From CAZVKN01 sp964627035 (GTDB taxonomy: Bacteria; Electryoneota; AABM5-125-24; Hatepunaeales; Hatepunaeaceae): a stretch of DNA of 64,000 nt. Where the stretch lies: the NCBI GenBank assembly GCA_964627035.1, contig CAZVKN010000004.1, positions 62,001-126,000 on the forward strand, read 5' to 3'. Below the pieces are notes generated by a model, which ran no database searches, was not told where the DNA came from, and was given only the letters and a program-made list of their open reading frames with translations. Position 1 is the first letter of the stretch, and every line of letters begins with the position of its first letter. Positions 25,455-35,800 of the stretch are shown here, one piece after another. The translations under genes and the position numbers were made by a program.

Positions 25455-26009
25455 ATGCCGAGAATTATCGGAGGAACCGCAAAAGGCAGAGTGATTGCTC
25501 TGCCACCGGGGGATGTCAGACCGGCAACTGCTCGGGTCAAGCAGTCACTGTTTGATTATATCTCCGGATTACTTCCTCAAGCTTCCATATTAGATCTCTA
25601 CTGCGGCTCGGGGGCATTGGGTTTTGAATCGATTTCCAGAGGTGCGACGCGAGCTGAATTCGTTGATCTTTCCGGTAGAGTTATTGAAACGGTCGAGAGT
25701 AATGCAAGGACTTTGGGGTTCACACCACAGATTCGGTGTCATCGCTGGGATGTTTTCAAGTTTCTGAGGAGTTATGAAGATAGGAGCGAGAGGTATGAAG
25801 TGATATTCATCTCCCCTCCCTACAAAATCGCTGAGCCGGAACGATTGCTTAAGGAAGTACATGCATCATCTGTTCTAACCGATGACGGTGTGATTTGTCT
25901 GGAATACTCGAGGCATAATAAACCGATAAACCATAGTCCATTTGAATTGTGCCGACAAAAGATTTATGGTGAGACGATTTTGGATGTGTGGGAGTATCCT
26001 GAAGGTTAA
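25455..26009 (+). CDS. rsmD: 16S rRNA (guanine966-N2)-methyltransferase RsmD
   Basis: 184 residues. SAM-dependent methylation of G966 in 16S rRNA during 30S assembly. The start PRIIGGTAKGRVIALPPG and RPATARVKQSLFDYI are diagnostic, followed by SAM motif I (ILDLYCGSGALGFESISRGA) and a catalytic motif IV. Motif IV reads ISPPYK rather than the usual ADPPY/F; Ser is tolerated in the wider (D/N/S)PPY class but is uncommon in RsmD. Three bases separate it from the PilM-like gene. rsmD is commonly followed by coaD; here repeats follow instead. Confidence 0.93.
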   Translation: MPRIIGGTAKGRVIALPPGDVRPATARVKQSLFDYISGLLPQASILDLYCGSGALGFESISRGATRAEFVDLSGRVIETVESNARTLGFTPQIRCHRWDVFKFLRSYEDRSERYEVIFISPPYKIAEPERLLKEVHASSVLTDDGVICLEYSRHNKPINHSPFELCRQKIYGETILDVWEYPEG

Positions 26010-26012
26010 AAA

Positions 26013-26125
26013 GTCGTGGTTGTCTCAACCACGGCTACAGTTTTCGGTGGCTATGTCAGTTCCCTCGCTATCAAGTTCAGAGTTCAGGCTTTAGCCTGTT
26101 CCGGCATGAAGTATGAACTCTGAAC
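26013..26125. repeat. Family E hairpin followed by a family A repeat
   Basis: 26013-26035 has arms GTCGTGGTTG and CAACCACGGC around loop TCT, directly after rsmD. 26075-26125 is a family A copy with outer arms GTTCAGAGTT and AACTCTGAAC and inner CAGGCTTTAGCCTG. Confidence 0.7.
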
Positions 26126-26194
26126 TGCTAATCACAAGAAATAGCGAAGGATCAATTTCCCATAAATTCCCATAAATTTAGCCTGATCCCATTG

Positions 26195-26641
26195 CTACTT
26201 CCTCGGCTGGTCCACGATGTCCAGCAATTGTACTGAAATCTCGTTTGAATATCCAGATCGTCCATATTCATTAAAGGCGCAAACCCGGTAGTAGTAGATC
26301 AGGTTGGTCTGAATTCCGGTATCGCGGTAGTAGTTCACATTTGCATCCACTGTTTTGAGCTGAATCCAGCCAGATCCGGCAGTTTTACGCTGGATATGAA
26401 ACCCGGTTTCGCTTTGAGAATTGTCCGACCATTTCAGAATGACAATTGAAGTAGCTGATTGCATGTCACTGTTGCCTCGGTACGCTTCAGCATTCAGCGC
26501 TGAAGGCGGGTTCGGCACTCCATCCTCATCGGGAACTGTCGGTGCGGTTGTAGATGAGTCGCTGCATCCGATTGTGCTGAACAGCAGTGCGGTCATGAGC
26601 ACAAAAAGCTGTGCTGTTTTCAAATTGAGTATACTACTCAT
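26195..26641 (-). CDS. Small lipoprotein with one fibronectin type III domain
   Basis: 148 residues. A signal peptide (about 1-25) ends in FSTIGC, a usable lipobox, followed by a Ser/Thr/Pro linker. Residues about 43-140 form one FN3 domain, with PPSALNAEA, IVILKWSDNSQSETGFHIQR and the closing YYYRVCAFNEYGRSGYSNEI typical of bacterial FN3. It is probably an envelope-anchored binding module; the ligand is unknown. It stands alone on the minus strand. Confidence 0.85.
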   Translation of the reverse strand: MSSILNLKTAQLFVLMTALLFSTIGCSDSSTTAPTVPDEDGVPNPPSALNAEAYRGNSDMQSATSIVILKWSDNSQSETGFHIQRKTAGSGWIQLKTVDANVNYYRDTGIQTNLIYYYRVCAFNEYGRSGYSNEISVQLLDIVDQPRK

Positions 26642-26984
26642 TTCTCCTCCGTTTTGGTTGTAAGTTTCTGATAATTCAGAATGCCCTTTCGCAGCTCTCG
26701 ATATGTTCTGTTGGTTGTTTTGAAATATCGTAAGAACTGAACATCTGAACTCGGTTGTTAATACTATAGACTCGTATATTGTGAAAAAGTTTCTCTGCTA
26801 CTCCGTTTTTTGCTGTTGTCAGGCAAAAGTTGATGAGCGTAGTCGTGGTTGTCCTCAACCGCGACTACGTCGGGTTTGAGACAAACCCGACTACAATTTG
26901 ACAATTTGCTGACATTTAATGAGATGAATTGTAATATCAACTAATGCTTGACAATACTCAAAATAATATCCTTCTAATAAATCA
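26642..26984. other. Gene-free spacer with a tandem pair of family E hairpins
   Basis: No supported gene. 26842-26865 has arms GTCGTGGTTG and CAACCGCGAC (loop TCCT), and 26869-26891 has arms GTCGGGTTTG and CAAACCCGAC (loop AGA). The second copy changes three stem bases on one side with matching changes on the other. A TTGACA at 26948 lies 37 bases before the YwiC-like TTG start, with only a weak -10 (TCTAAT at 26973, spacer 19). Confidence 0.6.
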
Positions 26985-27818
26985 TTGTCCGTTCAAAACC
27001 AAAACCTACTGAAGCCGCCGATTCCACCGGAACACGGTGCCTGGATAATCTTTCTGACACCGCTGTTTACGACTTTTGCAGCATCAAAAGCGAATAACAT
27101 CCTTTTCCCTTTTGTCCTTCTGTTGTGTGCATGCTTTATCTTTTTACTGTGGAACAGCTTTGTTTTATCTCTGCGATCACAACACAGGGAGCGATTTATT
27201 CTCTGGATGGTAATTTACGGCTTACTTGGTGCTGGAAGTTTTTCGTATCTAATCGTGTCACGGTTTTCCGGACTTTGGTATGTGAGCATGTTCGGCATAG
27301 CGCTAACCGCTTTCCTCGCAGTCAGAGTGATAAAATCGAGCCAGACGGCACTCCGCAATGTCACCGGTGGAGGGCTTGCTGTTGTCGCTCTGACCTTGAC
27401 GGCACCAGCCATGTGGGTTGTGACCGGAAATGAGCTTGATTTCCGTACAGCAATGGTCTGGATTGTTCACATTTTATTCTTTCTCAGTGGTGTTGTTTTC
27501 GTTAACATGCTGATTAAAGGAAAAACAAGAAAGGGAATAAATCAACTGCGTTGCCCTTTAGATATCTGCAGAACCTCAATTCTCTACCATCTCTTTCTTC
27601 TAATAGCGGTGGCTGCCACATCGCAGTATGCGGACAGTCCGGTTACTATTCTAATTTTTCTCGCTTTTCTGCCGTTATGGGTTAGACAGCTATGGGGACA
27701 GCGGATCATTGCAGCGGCTCGAATCCCCTCATTTAAGGTCATCGGTCTGTTGGAGGCTGTCTGGACGGTTTGGTTCAGTCTGTTTATTGTCATGGCGATA
27801 CTAAAATATCTTGAGTAG
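26985..27818 (+). CDS. YwiC-like polytopic membrane protein
   Basis: 277 residues with about eight membrane helices and no soluble domain. The opening KPPIPPEHGAWIIFLTPLF carries the PxxHGAW signature of the YwiC family, whose function is unknown (Bacillus YwiC lies near the nitrate/anaerobic cluster). The TTG at 26985 has no clear ribosome site; a TTGACA/TCTAAT pair just upstream would give a very short leader, so the start or mode of initiation is uncertain. It is the only gene on this strand before the gingipain-like gene. Confidence 0.82.
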   Translation: MSVQNQNLLKPPIPPEHGAWIIFLTPLFTTFAASKANNILFPFVLLLCACFIFLLWNSFVLSLRSQHRERFILWMVIYGLLGAGSFSYLIVSRFSGLWYVSMFGIALTAFLAVRVIKSSQTALRNVTGGGLAVVALTLTAPAMWVVTGNELDFRTAMVWIVHILFFLSGVVFVNMLIKGKTRKGINQLRCPLDICRTSILYHLFLLIAVAATSQYADSPVTILIFLAFLPLWVRQLWGQRIIAAARIPSFKVIGLLEAVWTVWFSLFIVMAILKYLE

Positions 27819-28034
27819 GTTTATTGAATTACTCTGAGAAAGTCTGCTATCACAGGTCAATTAGCTGCCATCTTATACTCTCTGACTATTGATTTATGAG
27901 AGTAGCATGTTTACCTTGTTACTTAGGATTTTACTATTCGGTGATCACTGTTGGCAGATTGTAATAAATCATCATCAGGAAAATCTTCATTAGGACATAT
28001 CTTATCAAATCGGTTTGAATCAATGAGGTGGATT

Positions 28035-31000
28035 ATGGAAAGGTTAATGTTAAGTACTCTGTTATGCATGCTGGTATCTTTGTCAGCAGCTTTTTCCGCA
28101 ATTGACGGCTTCTTAGATGCCGGTGTGACCGTCCACAGTGAGGTCAATTCTGATAAGCTCACCCTGTCTTATCATGTTCAGGAAAGCTATTTCAATAACA
28201 TTGAAGATGAAAACCAACCTGCTGTCATAACTCGCTGGGTTGCTTTAGATCCATCCGGGTCTATCTACAGTTCTAATGGTGAGGTTGATGAGCTAACCAT
28301 CGGTGAGCCAATTGAATTGGATGGCGTCAAGCTGGTTCCGGTCAGTTTCGATCCCTCCGGTCTTGATGAGAATGTTACTACCCACGTATATGAATTGGCA
28401 ATCAATTCGTCCGCACCTGATTTTCGGAATATGAGCAGAGCACAGTGGCAGATGTGGGACGATTTCATACTGAACAACAGTGATCTAAGACGTGATCCGG
28501 CTCGGGATCTGCCTGAGCACGGTCCAGCGAGCTATATCTATGTTGTGCCGGATGATCGTCGCGTGAGCGAATTGATGGAACCACTTTTTGAACTTAGAAA
28601 GAAGCAGGGATATCAAGTCAGAGAACTGATCGTGATGAATGAAGATGGCAGAGACATCCGGGACGAGATTCAAACCTGGCACAGAGTCGGTCCACCGGTT
28701 GAGTATGTATGTCTGGTGGGTGATGCAGGTGGTCAGTTCTCGGTTCCAACCCTGTTAAGAGGCTCAAGCGACTATCCCTACGGTCAACTTGACGGTAATG
28801 ACCCATATCCTGAGGCTGCGGTGGGCAGGCTTTCCTATGAAAGCCTGGCACAATTGGAGCACCTCGTTAACAAAATTCTAACTTATGAATTAGAGATGGA
28901 GTTTGATGAGCCTGAATGGATGCTGCGAGGATCAGTGGCTGCAGGTAATCGTATCAGCGGCAGATCTACAATTCTGGTGAGCCGGTGGGTGAAGGATTTG
29001 ATGTTGGATCGAGGCTTTACTTCGGTGGACACGTTCTGGTGGAATATGGGGGGGTCGGTGGCGAATCACATGCGGAGATCATTTGAGCGTGGGGTAGCAT
29101 TTGTGAATTACCGCGGATGGACAGGTTTGGAGAATTGGTCTCCGATGGAAGCCGTAAGATTAAGAAACGATGATCTTCCTGTAGCACTTCTGTTAGCCTG
29201 CAACAGCGGCGACTATTCCAACGGTGATTTCAGCTTTTCAGAAGCACTTCTTAGGGCGGATGGTGGTGCAATTGGTGCATTGGCGAGCAGCGGTTCACAG
29301 GGACGTGTCAATTTCAATAACGCTCTACTCGCAGGATTCTATCGTGGTGTTTTTGACGGTGAACCTGTTAGGCTCGGCTGGATGATCAATCGGGCAAAGC
29401 TGGAGATGCTGTCGCTGTACGGTCAGTTTGCTGAGGAAATGGCTGCCAATCACTGCTATTGGACTAACCTGATGGGGGATCCCGGAACGGTTATCTGGAC
29501 TGAGATACCTCAAACTGCGACAATTGAAGCACCTGACCAACTGGACATCACTGAGGGTGAGATTGTCATTCAAGTGCTTTCCGAAGAGAATGAACAACCG
29601 ATAGAAAACGTACGGATAGGATTTTACAAACCGGGTGAACAAGGTCAGGATGATCACTCAGTGGCAGCATACACGGACGATGAGGGTTCGGCTCAAATTT
29701 CATTTGAACCACGCAATATGTCAGGAGGTACCGGTTTTATTACCATCTCAGGCACACAGGTGGTTCCGCAGACAATCGAAATCGAGCTTGAAGCGCCAGC
29801 CAACTACATTTCGTATGCGGATGAATACTTCATTATTGACAGCGAGATGATGGGAGACCAGTATGTCGGGAACGGTGATCAAATTCCCAATCCCAACGAA
29901 GTCATTGGATTGGTGGTGAACATGAAGAATTACGGGCGTGAAGCTCTCTTTGTCAACACTCGCTACACGTTATCGAGTGATGCTGATGTTGTTATGATTT
30001 TTCAGAATAACAGATTGTTTGAAAGAGCTATCTTTCCTCAGGAGCAATTCACTGTTGAATTTTTAATTCGTCTTGAACCAAATTTTCCTGATCGTGAGCC
30101 GGTTCCGTTCACAATGGATATTTCAACGGTTGACGAACAGCAGGAATGGTCATTTGAGTTCAACGTTACCGACGGTGCAGCCCCAAGGTTTGAAGTAGTT
30201 GATATTATAACGGAGGATGACATCCGTGCGGGCGAATTTGTCAGATTTGACCTGATTCTGGCAAACATGGGGCAGATGGATGTCGGTAGGACAACTGTAA
30301 TACTGGAAAGTCTGTCAGAATTAGTTCAGGTGTTTCAGGGGGATGCTGTCTATGACACGCTCCGTGCCGGACGAATGCAGATTCTTGACGATCCCACATT
30401 TGAGATTGCCATAGCTGAATTTGCTCCGGAAGGAGCGGAGTTGCCACTTCAATTGATTTGTGAGCCTGAGGATGAGCCTGTTTTAGAGGGCGTCGCTGAG
30501 TTCTCGCTGTGGCTGCCTGCTCCACAGCCGACGCCCTTAACAGGACCCGATGAATACGGCTATTATGCTCTCGACGATCAGGATGGGATGTACAACATCT
30601 CACCGATATTCCAGTGGGCTGAACTGAATCCTGACCGGGGAGGATCCGGTGATAGAGTTGACATCCTTGACAGAGGTGAGGATGACGATGAAAGTATGGT
30701 GATTAATCTCCCATTTCGGTTCAATTATTATGGTGAAGATTATAGACAAATAACAATATGCAGCAACGGCTGGGCAGCTTTCGGAGCGCAGGATGCGTAT
30801 GTGGACTTCCGTAATTTGCCGATAGGATCACCACAAGGACCGCGAGCACAGCTCTGCCCTTGGTGGGACGACCTTTACCAGCCGAATATTGACGGTGAGA
30901 TATTTACCTTCTATGATGAAATAAGACATCGCTTCATAATCGAATGGTACAAAATGAAGCGTTATGTCGGTCCTGCAGGTCCCGGAGCAGAGCAGACGTT

Positions 31001-32837
31001 TGAAATCATCCTGCTTGATCCCGAATGGTATCCAACCTACACCGGTGACGGTGATATAATTTTCCAATACCTGAATGTCACACCCGAAGCGCGTGTTGAC
31101 TGGCACGGAACGCCTTATGCGACGGTAGGAATTGGAAACACAAACGATAGCGGTGGCTTGCAATATGGGTTCTGGAATCGGTTTGCAGACGGTGCTACGC
31201 CGGTGCGGTCACAGATGGCGGTTAGATTCTCAACTGCATCTGAGCATCAATACGGCATCGCTCGAGGTTTAATTCTTGATGACGAAGACAATCCGATTGA
31301 TGGTGCGACAGTCAGGTCATCCATCGGTGGCTGGACGGCCACTGATAATGGGGGATCTTTCAGGATTCCGTCAATTCTCGCTGAGCTGCCGTTTCAGATT
31401 ATCGCAACTGCCGAAGGTTACAATGATGGTGAGAGTGAAGATGAATTTGAAGTGGCTGTAGGTGACTCTACAGATCCGATAACACTGAGATTGACAAGAC
31501 CGGATATTGTGGTTAATACTGACAGCATTAATATTGTCCTTGAGGATGAGGTTGAGTTTGTATACATGATTAGTAATCAAGGAACTGGAACCCTGATATA
31601 TGAGATAGATACTGCACCTGCTGGACATGACGACACACTTTGGGATACGCTTAAAACCTGGAATGCATCGGAGATAACCGACGACAATCGTATACTTGGG
31701 GTTCTCTATACTCATGAAGTCAACAGTCAATTCCTTGTTAGTGGTGGAAACAATGGTGAAGATACTAATTATCTATATCGATTTGATGATGATGGGAACT
31801 TAATTGATCCTCCGTTTGAGCAACCGTGTGAAGGAATGTGGGGATTGCATGATCTTGGCTGGGATTACGATAGAGATAACCTCTTCGGTGGGTGTAATGA
31901 CTTGATTTATGAGATTGAGAGAGATGGCGATCTTATAGGAACAATACCTTCACCGATAATTCCTCCGCGAGGTTTAGCAATTGAGTGTAATGAAGAGTTT
32001 CAAGATCCTTTCTTCTGGGTTGTTAACGAGAATAGTCCTATTCATAGACTTGACCATGACGGTAACATTTTGCGTAGGTATCAGCACCGGCTTAGACCGT
32101 ATGGATTAGCATGGCATCCTGATGACATTGACGGTTATCCACTTTATATTTTTTCAGCAGACGGTGAAACAAACCTTGCAATCAGCAAGATGGATACTTC
32201 AACCGGGGAAATATATCCGGTAACAGAACTGGAGTCACAAAATGGTGACTTCCCCGGTGGGTGTGAATTTACTAAGCATTGGGATTCAGAGCACTGGACA
32301 TTTACTGCGGTAATACAGAACCGAGAGGGTGATAAGATTCAGTTGTACAATGCAGGTGCAAATCTTTCTTGGCTCGATGTTTCGCCTGCTGAAGGAGTTA
32401 TCCAACCCGATAGAGATAATGATATGGTTGTTACGTTTGATGTTGAGGGGTTATCTGAAGTGGTGTATTCTGCTGACATTGTAATCACACACAACGGTCT
32501 CGGTGATGAGATCAGGATACCGGTTAGAATAATACTTCCTTGGAATTCGGTTGAGAGTGATTTTGAAACTCCGTCCACTTACACGCTAGCCCCAGTGTAC
32601 CCAAATCCTGCAAACTCAATCTGCAGGTTCAACTTTGAGCTTCCGGCTACGAGCGATGTAACTCTAAACCTGTATGACCAGTCCGGTCGTTTGATTGATA
32701 CTTTGATTGAGGGATCCTTATCAGTCGGTCAACATCAACATACAGTAACTCTCGATGGATTGCCGTCCGGTGTGTACTTTGTGCGGCTTAACTCATCCAC
32801 AGCAACTCTGACACAAAAATTTGTCCTTCTTAAGTGA
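28035..32837 (+). CDS. Gingipain-like (peptidase C25) secreted protein with T9SS-type sorting domain
   Basis: 1600 residues. ATG 28035 has GAGGTGG just upstream and opens a signal peptide (MERLMLSTLLCMLVSLSAAFSA); a TTG 84 bases earlier would bury it. Residues about 150-480 are a C25 (caspase-like) domain with YVCLVGDAG, DYPYGQLDGNDPYPEAAVGR, and Cys389 in LLACNSGDYS as the expected nucleophile. The usual catalytic His of the xGHG loop is Trp362 (VNYRGWTG), so activity is doubtful. Later parts are CARDB-like beta domains, a carboxypeptidase-regulatory-like repeat (GLILDDEDNPIDGATV, near 1077), a beta-propeller-like region and, at about 1515-1600, a Por-type C-terminal domain (VYPNPANS, GLPSGVYFVRL). 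Export by a T9SS-like route is inferred. It overlaps the tricorn frame by 4 bases. Confidence 0.92.
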   Translation: MERLMLSTLLCMLVSLSAAFSAIDGFLDAGVTVHSEVNSDKLTLSYHVQESYFNNIEDENQPAVITRWVALDPSGSIYSSNGEVDELTIGEPIELDGVKLVPVSFDPSGLDENVTTHVYELAINSSAPDFRNMSRAQWQMWDDFILNNSDLRRDPARDLPEHGPASYIYVVPDDRRVSELMEPLFELRKKQGYQVRELIVMNEDGRDIRDEIQTWHRVGPPVEYVCLVGDAGGQFSVPTLLRGSSDYPYGQLDGNDPYPEAAVGRLSYESLAQLEHLVNKILTYELEMEFDEPEWMLRGSVAAGNRISGRSTILVSRWVKDLMLDRGFTSVDTFWWNMGGSVANHMRRSFERGVAFVNYRGWTGLENWSPMEAVRLRNDDLPVALLLACNSGDYSNGDFSFSEALLRADGGAIGALASSGSQGRVNFNNALLAGFYRGVFDGEPVRLGWMINRAKLEMLSLYGQFAEEMAANHCYWTNLMGDPGTVIWTEIPQTATIEAPDQLDITEGEIVIQVLSEENEQPIENVRIGFYKPGEQGQDDHSVAAYTDDEGSAQISFEPRNMSGGTGFITISGTQVVPQTIEIELEAPANYISYADEYFIIDSEMMGDQYVGNGDQIPNPNEVIGLVVNMKNYGREALFVNTRYTLSSDADVVMIFQNNRLFERAIFPQEQFTVEFLIRLEPNFPDREPVPFTMDISTVDEQQEWSFEFNVTDGAAPRFEVVDIITEDDIRAGEFVRFDLILANMGQMDVGRTTVILESLSELVQVFQGDAVYDTLRAGRMQILDDPTFEIAIAEFAPEGAELPLQLICEPEDEPVLEGVAEFSLWLPAPQPTPLTGPDEYGYYALDDQDGMYNISPIFQWAELNPDRGGSGDRVDILDRGEDDDESMVINLPFRFNYYGEDYRQITICSNGWAAFGAQDAYVDFRNLPIGSPQGPRAQLCPWWDDLYQPNIDGEIFTFYDEIRHRFIIEWYKMKRYVGPAGPGAEQTFEIILLDPEWYPTYTGDGDIIFQYLNVTPEARVDWHGTPYATVGIGNTNDSGGLQYGFWNRFADGATPVRSQMAVRFSTASEHQYGIARGLILDDEDNPIDGATVRSSIGGWTATDNGGSFRIPSILAELPFQIIATAEGYNDGESEDEFEVAVGDSTDPITLRLTRPDIVVNTDSINIVLEDEVEFVYMISNQGTGTLIYEIDTAPAGHDDTLWDTLKTWNASEITDDNRILGVLYTHEVNSQFLVSGGNNGEDTNYLYRFDDDGNLIDPPFEQPCEGMWGLHDLGWDYDRDNLFGGCNDLIYEIERDGDLIGTIPSPIIPPRGLAIECNEEFQDPFFWVVNENSPIHRLDHDGNILRRYQHRLRPYGLAWHPDDIDGYPLYIFSADGETNLAISKMDTSTGEIYPVTELESQNGDFPGGCEFTKHWDSEHWTFTAVIQNREGDKIQLYNAGANLSWLDVSPAEGVIQPDRDNDMVVTFDVEGLSEVVYSADIVITHNGLGDEIRIPVRIILPWNSVESDFETPSTYTLAPVYPNPANSICRFNFELPATSDVTLNLYDQSGRLIDTLIEGSLSVGQHQHTVTLDGLPSGVYFVRLNSSTATLTQKFVLLK

Positions 32838-35800
32838 GAGCTTTGACATTGAACGGAGATAACCTTCCCTTTATTCCCCCCTTCAATAGAAGGGGGGAAA
32901 AGACTTACAGCATTATTTCCCTGACATTGCTGATTTTAATACTGTCCGTGATTCCACTCACGGCACAGGAAGCAACCTTTCCCCGCTATCCTGCTGTTTC
33001 ACCAGATGGAGAACACATTGCATTCGGCTATGCAGGTGACATCTGGACAGTACCAATAGCAGGCGGTCGTGCATATCGGCTCACCGTCCATGAAGGCTAC
33101 GAGCACACACCGCGATGGTCACCGGATGGCAACTGGATCGCATTCTCCGGCAATCGCGATGGTGATGATGATGTTTATGTCATTCCCTCAGATGGTGGTC
33201 AGGCACGACGCTTAACCTTTTTTAACAGTGATGACAAAGTCTGCGATTGGAGGCATGATAACAGTTCAATCATCTTCTCCTCACGCCGTGATGATCGTTA
33301 TCCCGATTATGCAATGCTCTACACTGTGCCAATTGATGGAGGCACGCCAACACCATTTATAGAACCTTTTGGTCATTCTGCAACCGTTTCAAATGACGGC
33401 AAACAGATCCTCTATACACGGAAAGGAATGCACTGGTGGCGCAAACATTATCGTGGCAGCGGTAAAGCGGAAATTTGGCTGTACAACATGGATAAGGATA
33501 GCCATATTGCCATTACCGACACGGCAAACTACATGCTTGGTGATGACTTCCGGACTGCCTCATCAATGTGGGCACTATGGGGGAGCAATAGAGCAATTTA
33601 TGTTGTTAGTGATAGCGATGGCACATTCAATCTTTGGAAAAAGAAACTCGACAGTTGGACTCAAATCACTCATTATGTAGATGACGGAATCCGGTTCCCT
33701 TCAATTTCAAAAGACGGTCTTGTCATCGCCTATGAGCAGGGACTTGACATTTTTATCATTGACAATGGAGAAGAGCCACGAAAGCTTAACATTATAGCAC
33801 CTCTGGACGACCCAAATTTGCAGATTAAAACCGTTCATTTCAACGACAAAGCTGGCAAAGTCGAGTTCAGCACAGATGAAAAGCAGATATTTTTCGATGT
33901 ACGGGGTGAACTGTTTGCCAGTCGTATCGTAGGCGATGATGACAAAGCAGCCCGAGGGCGTGCCAATTCAATCTCCGGTAACGATCCCGCACGAGACCAC
34001 GACTTCACAGTTTCACCGGGCGGTGACAGCATCATCTTTGTCTCTGATCGAGATGGAAGCAAAGATCTGTATCTTGCATATTCCGATGACTCCGAGACCA
34101 CAGAGCTTTCCAAATCATTCCACATCAAGCTGGAGCGACTGACATCAAGCGAGGATGATGACCACAATCCGCAGTGGTCACCGGATGGTGATCGAATTGC
34201 ATTTATTCGCGGAAAGGGTGATATTTACATAATTAGTCTGAAAGATAAGAAAGAGAAACTCTTACTTTCCGGTTGGTCAATGCTTCAATATCAATGGTCA
34301 CCTGATGGAAAGTGGATTGCTTATGCACGTGAGGATGACGACTACAACAGCGATGTATTTATCATTCCTTCCGATGGAGGTAAATCCATTAATGTCAGCC
34401 GTCATCCAGACGAGGATGACCATCCTGTATGGTCACCGGACGGTAAAAAACTTGGGTTCCGCTCACGACGACGCCAGAACAACTGGGATATATATTACGT
34501 TTATCTGAGCCTTACTGATCATCAAAAGAAAGAAGCGGATTGGGCTGAAGAGCAGCGTGGTAAGGATGATAAAAGTGACAAAGATGATAAGAAAGACAAG
34601 AAAAAGAAGAAGAAAGAGCCTGAACTTGTCATAGTAACCATTGACACAACTGACATTTATCGTCGTATCAGAACAGTCACACACCTTTCAGGTGAGGAGG
34701 GAAGTTTTACAATTTCACCGGACGGTGAGACTTTCGTCTTTACCTCAGACCATGAGCAGAAACGTGATCTGTACTCTATCAAGTGGAACGGCAAAGACCT
34801 GAAGAGACTTACTGAAGGTGGAATTAATCCGAGAAGTATCAGTTTTGATCCCAAAGGCAAGCGGATTCGCTATTTGACGAATAACGGTCGTGTCAAGTCT
34901 AAACCCCTAAAGGGTAGTAAAGCGAAGTCGCATCCGTTTGATGCATACGTGAAAGTGGATGTTCTTGCTGAGCGAGAGCAAAAGTTTGACGAACTTTGGC
35001 GCACGCTTAACGATCAGTTCTATGACGGCGACTTTCATGGTCAGGATTGGAATCAACTCTATCATAAGTATAGACATATGATTGACAAAGCATCCTGTGA
35101 AGTTGATTTCGGTGACATCGTCAATATGATGTTCGGTGAGCTGAATGCGTCTCACATGGGTTACCGACCGATTCCGTATGGAAAGAGTCATAAAGTCGGA
35201 AGACTCGGGCTAACATTTGATAATGGCTTTGATGGCAAAGGATTTCTCGTAATTGATGTGCTGCTATACAGCCCATGTGCTCTTGAGGAAAGCAAAATCG
35301 AAATAGGGGAGAGGCTGTTATCAATCAACGGGATACTCCTTGATGAAACCGCTAATCTGCATCAACTGTTAGACAATCAGGAAAACCAGCCTGTTGAACT
35401 TCTTGTCGCTGACCGCAAAGGTAAAAAAGAGCGACGGGTAATCGTCAAACCGATGGGAAGCTACCGTCACGGATGGCTCAGTTACGACAGATGGGTTAAA
35501 GGTCGTCGCGCTATGGTTGAAGAGATGTCCGACAGAAAGCTCGGGTACTTGCATGTTCGCGGTATGGGTGATCCGAGTCTTGCACGCTTTGAAGCGCAAC
35601 TATTCTCGGTTGCCAACGGTAAAGAAGGGCTGGTAATTGATGTTCGGTATAACGGTGGTGGCTGGATTACCGACCAACTTCTCGCTATGCTTCAGGTAAA
35701 ACGGCATGGCGTGACGTACCCCCGTGATGGAGGTCCCGGCTATCCACAAGGGAGGTTACCGTTATATAGCTGGACGAAGCCGATAATTGTGTTGTGCAAT

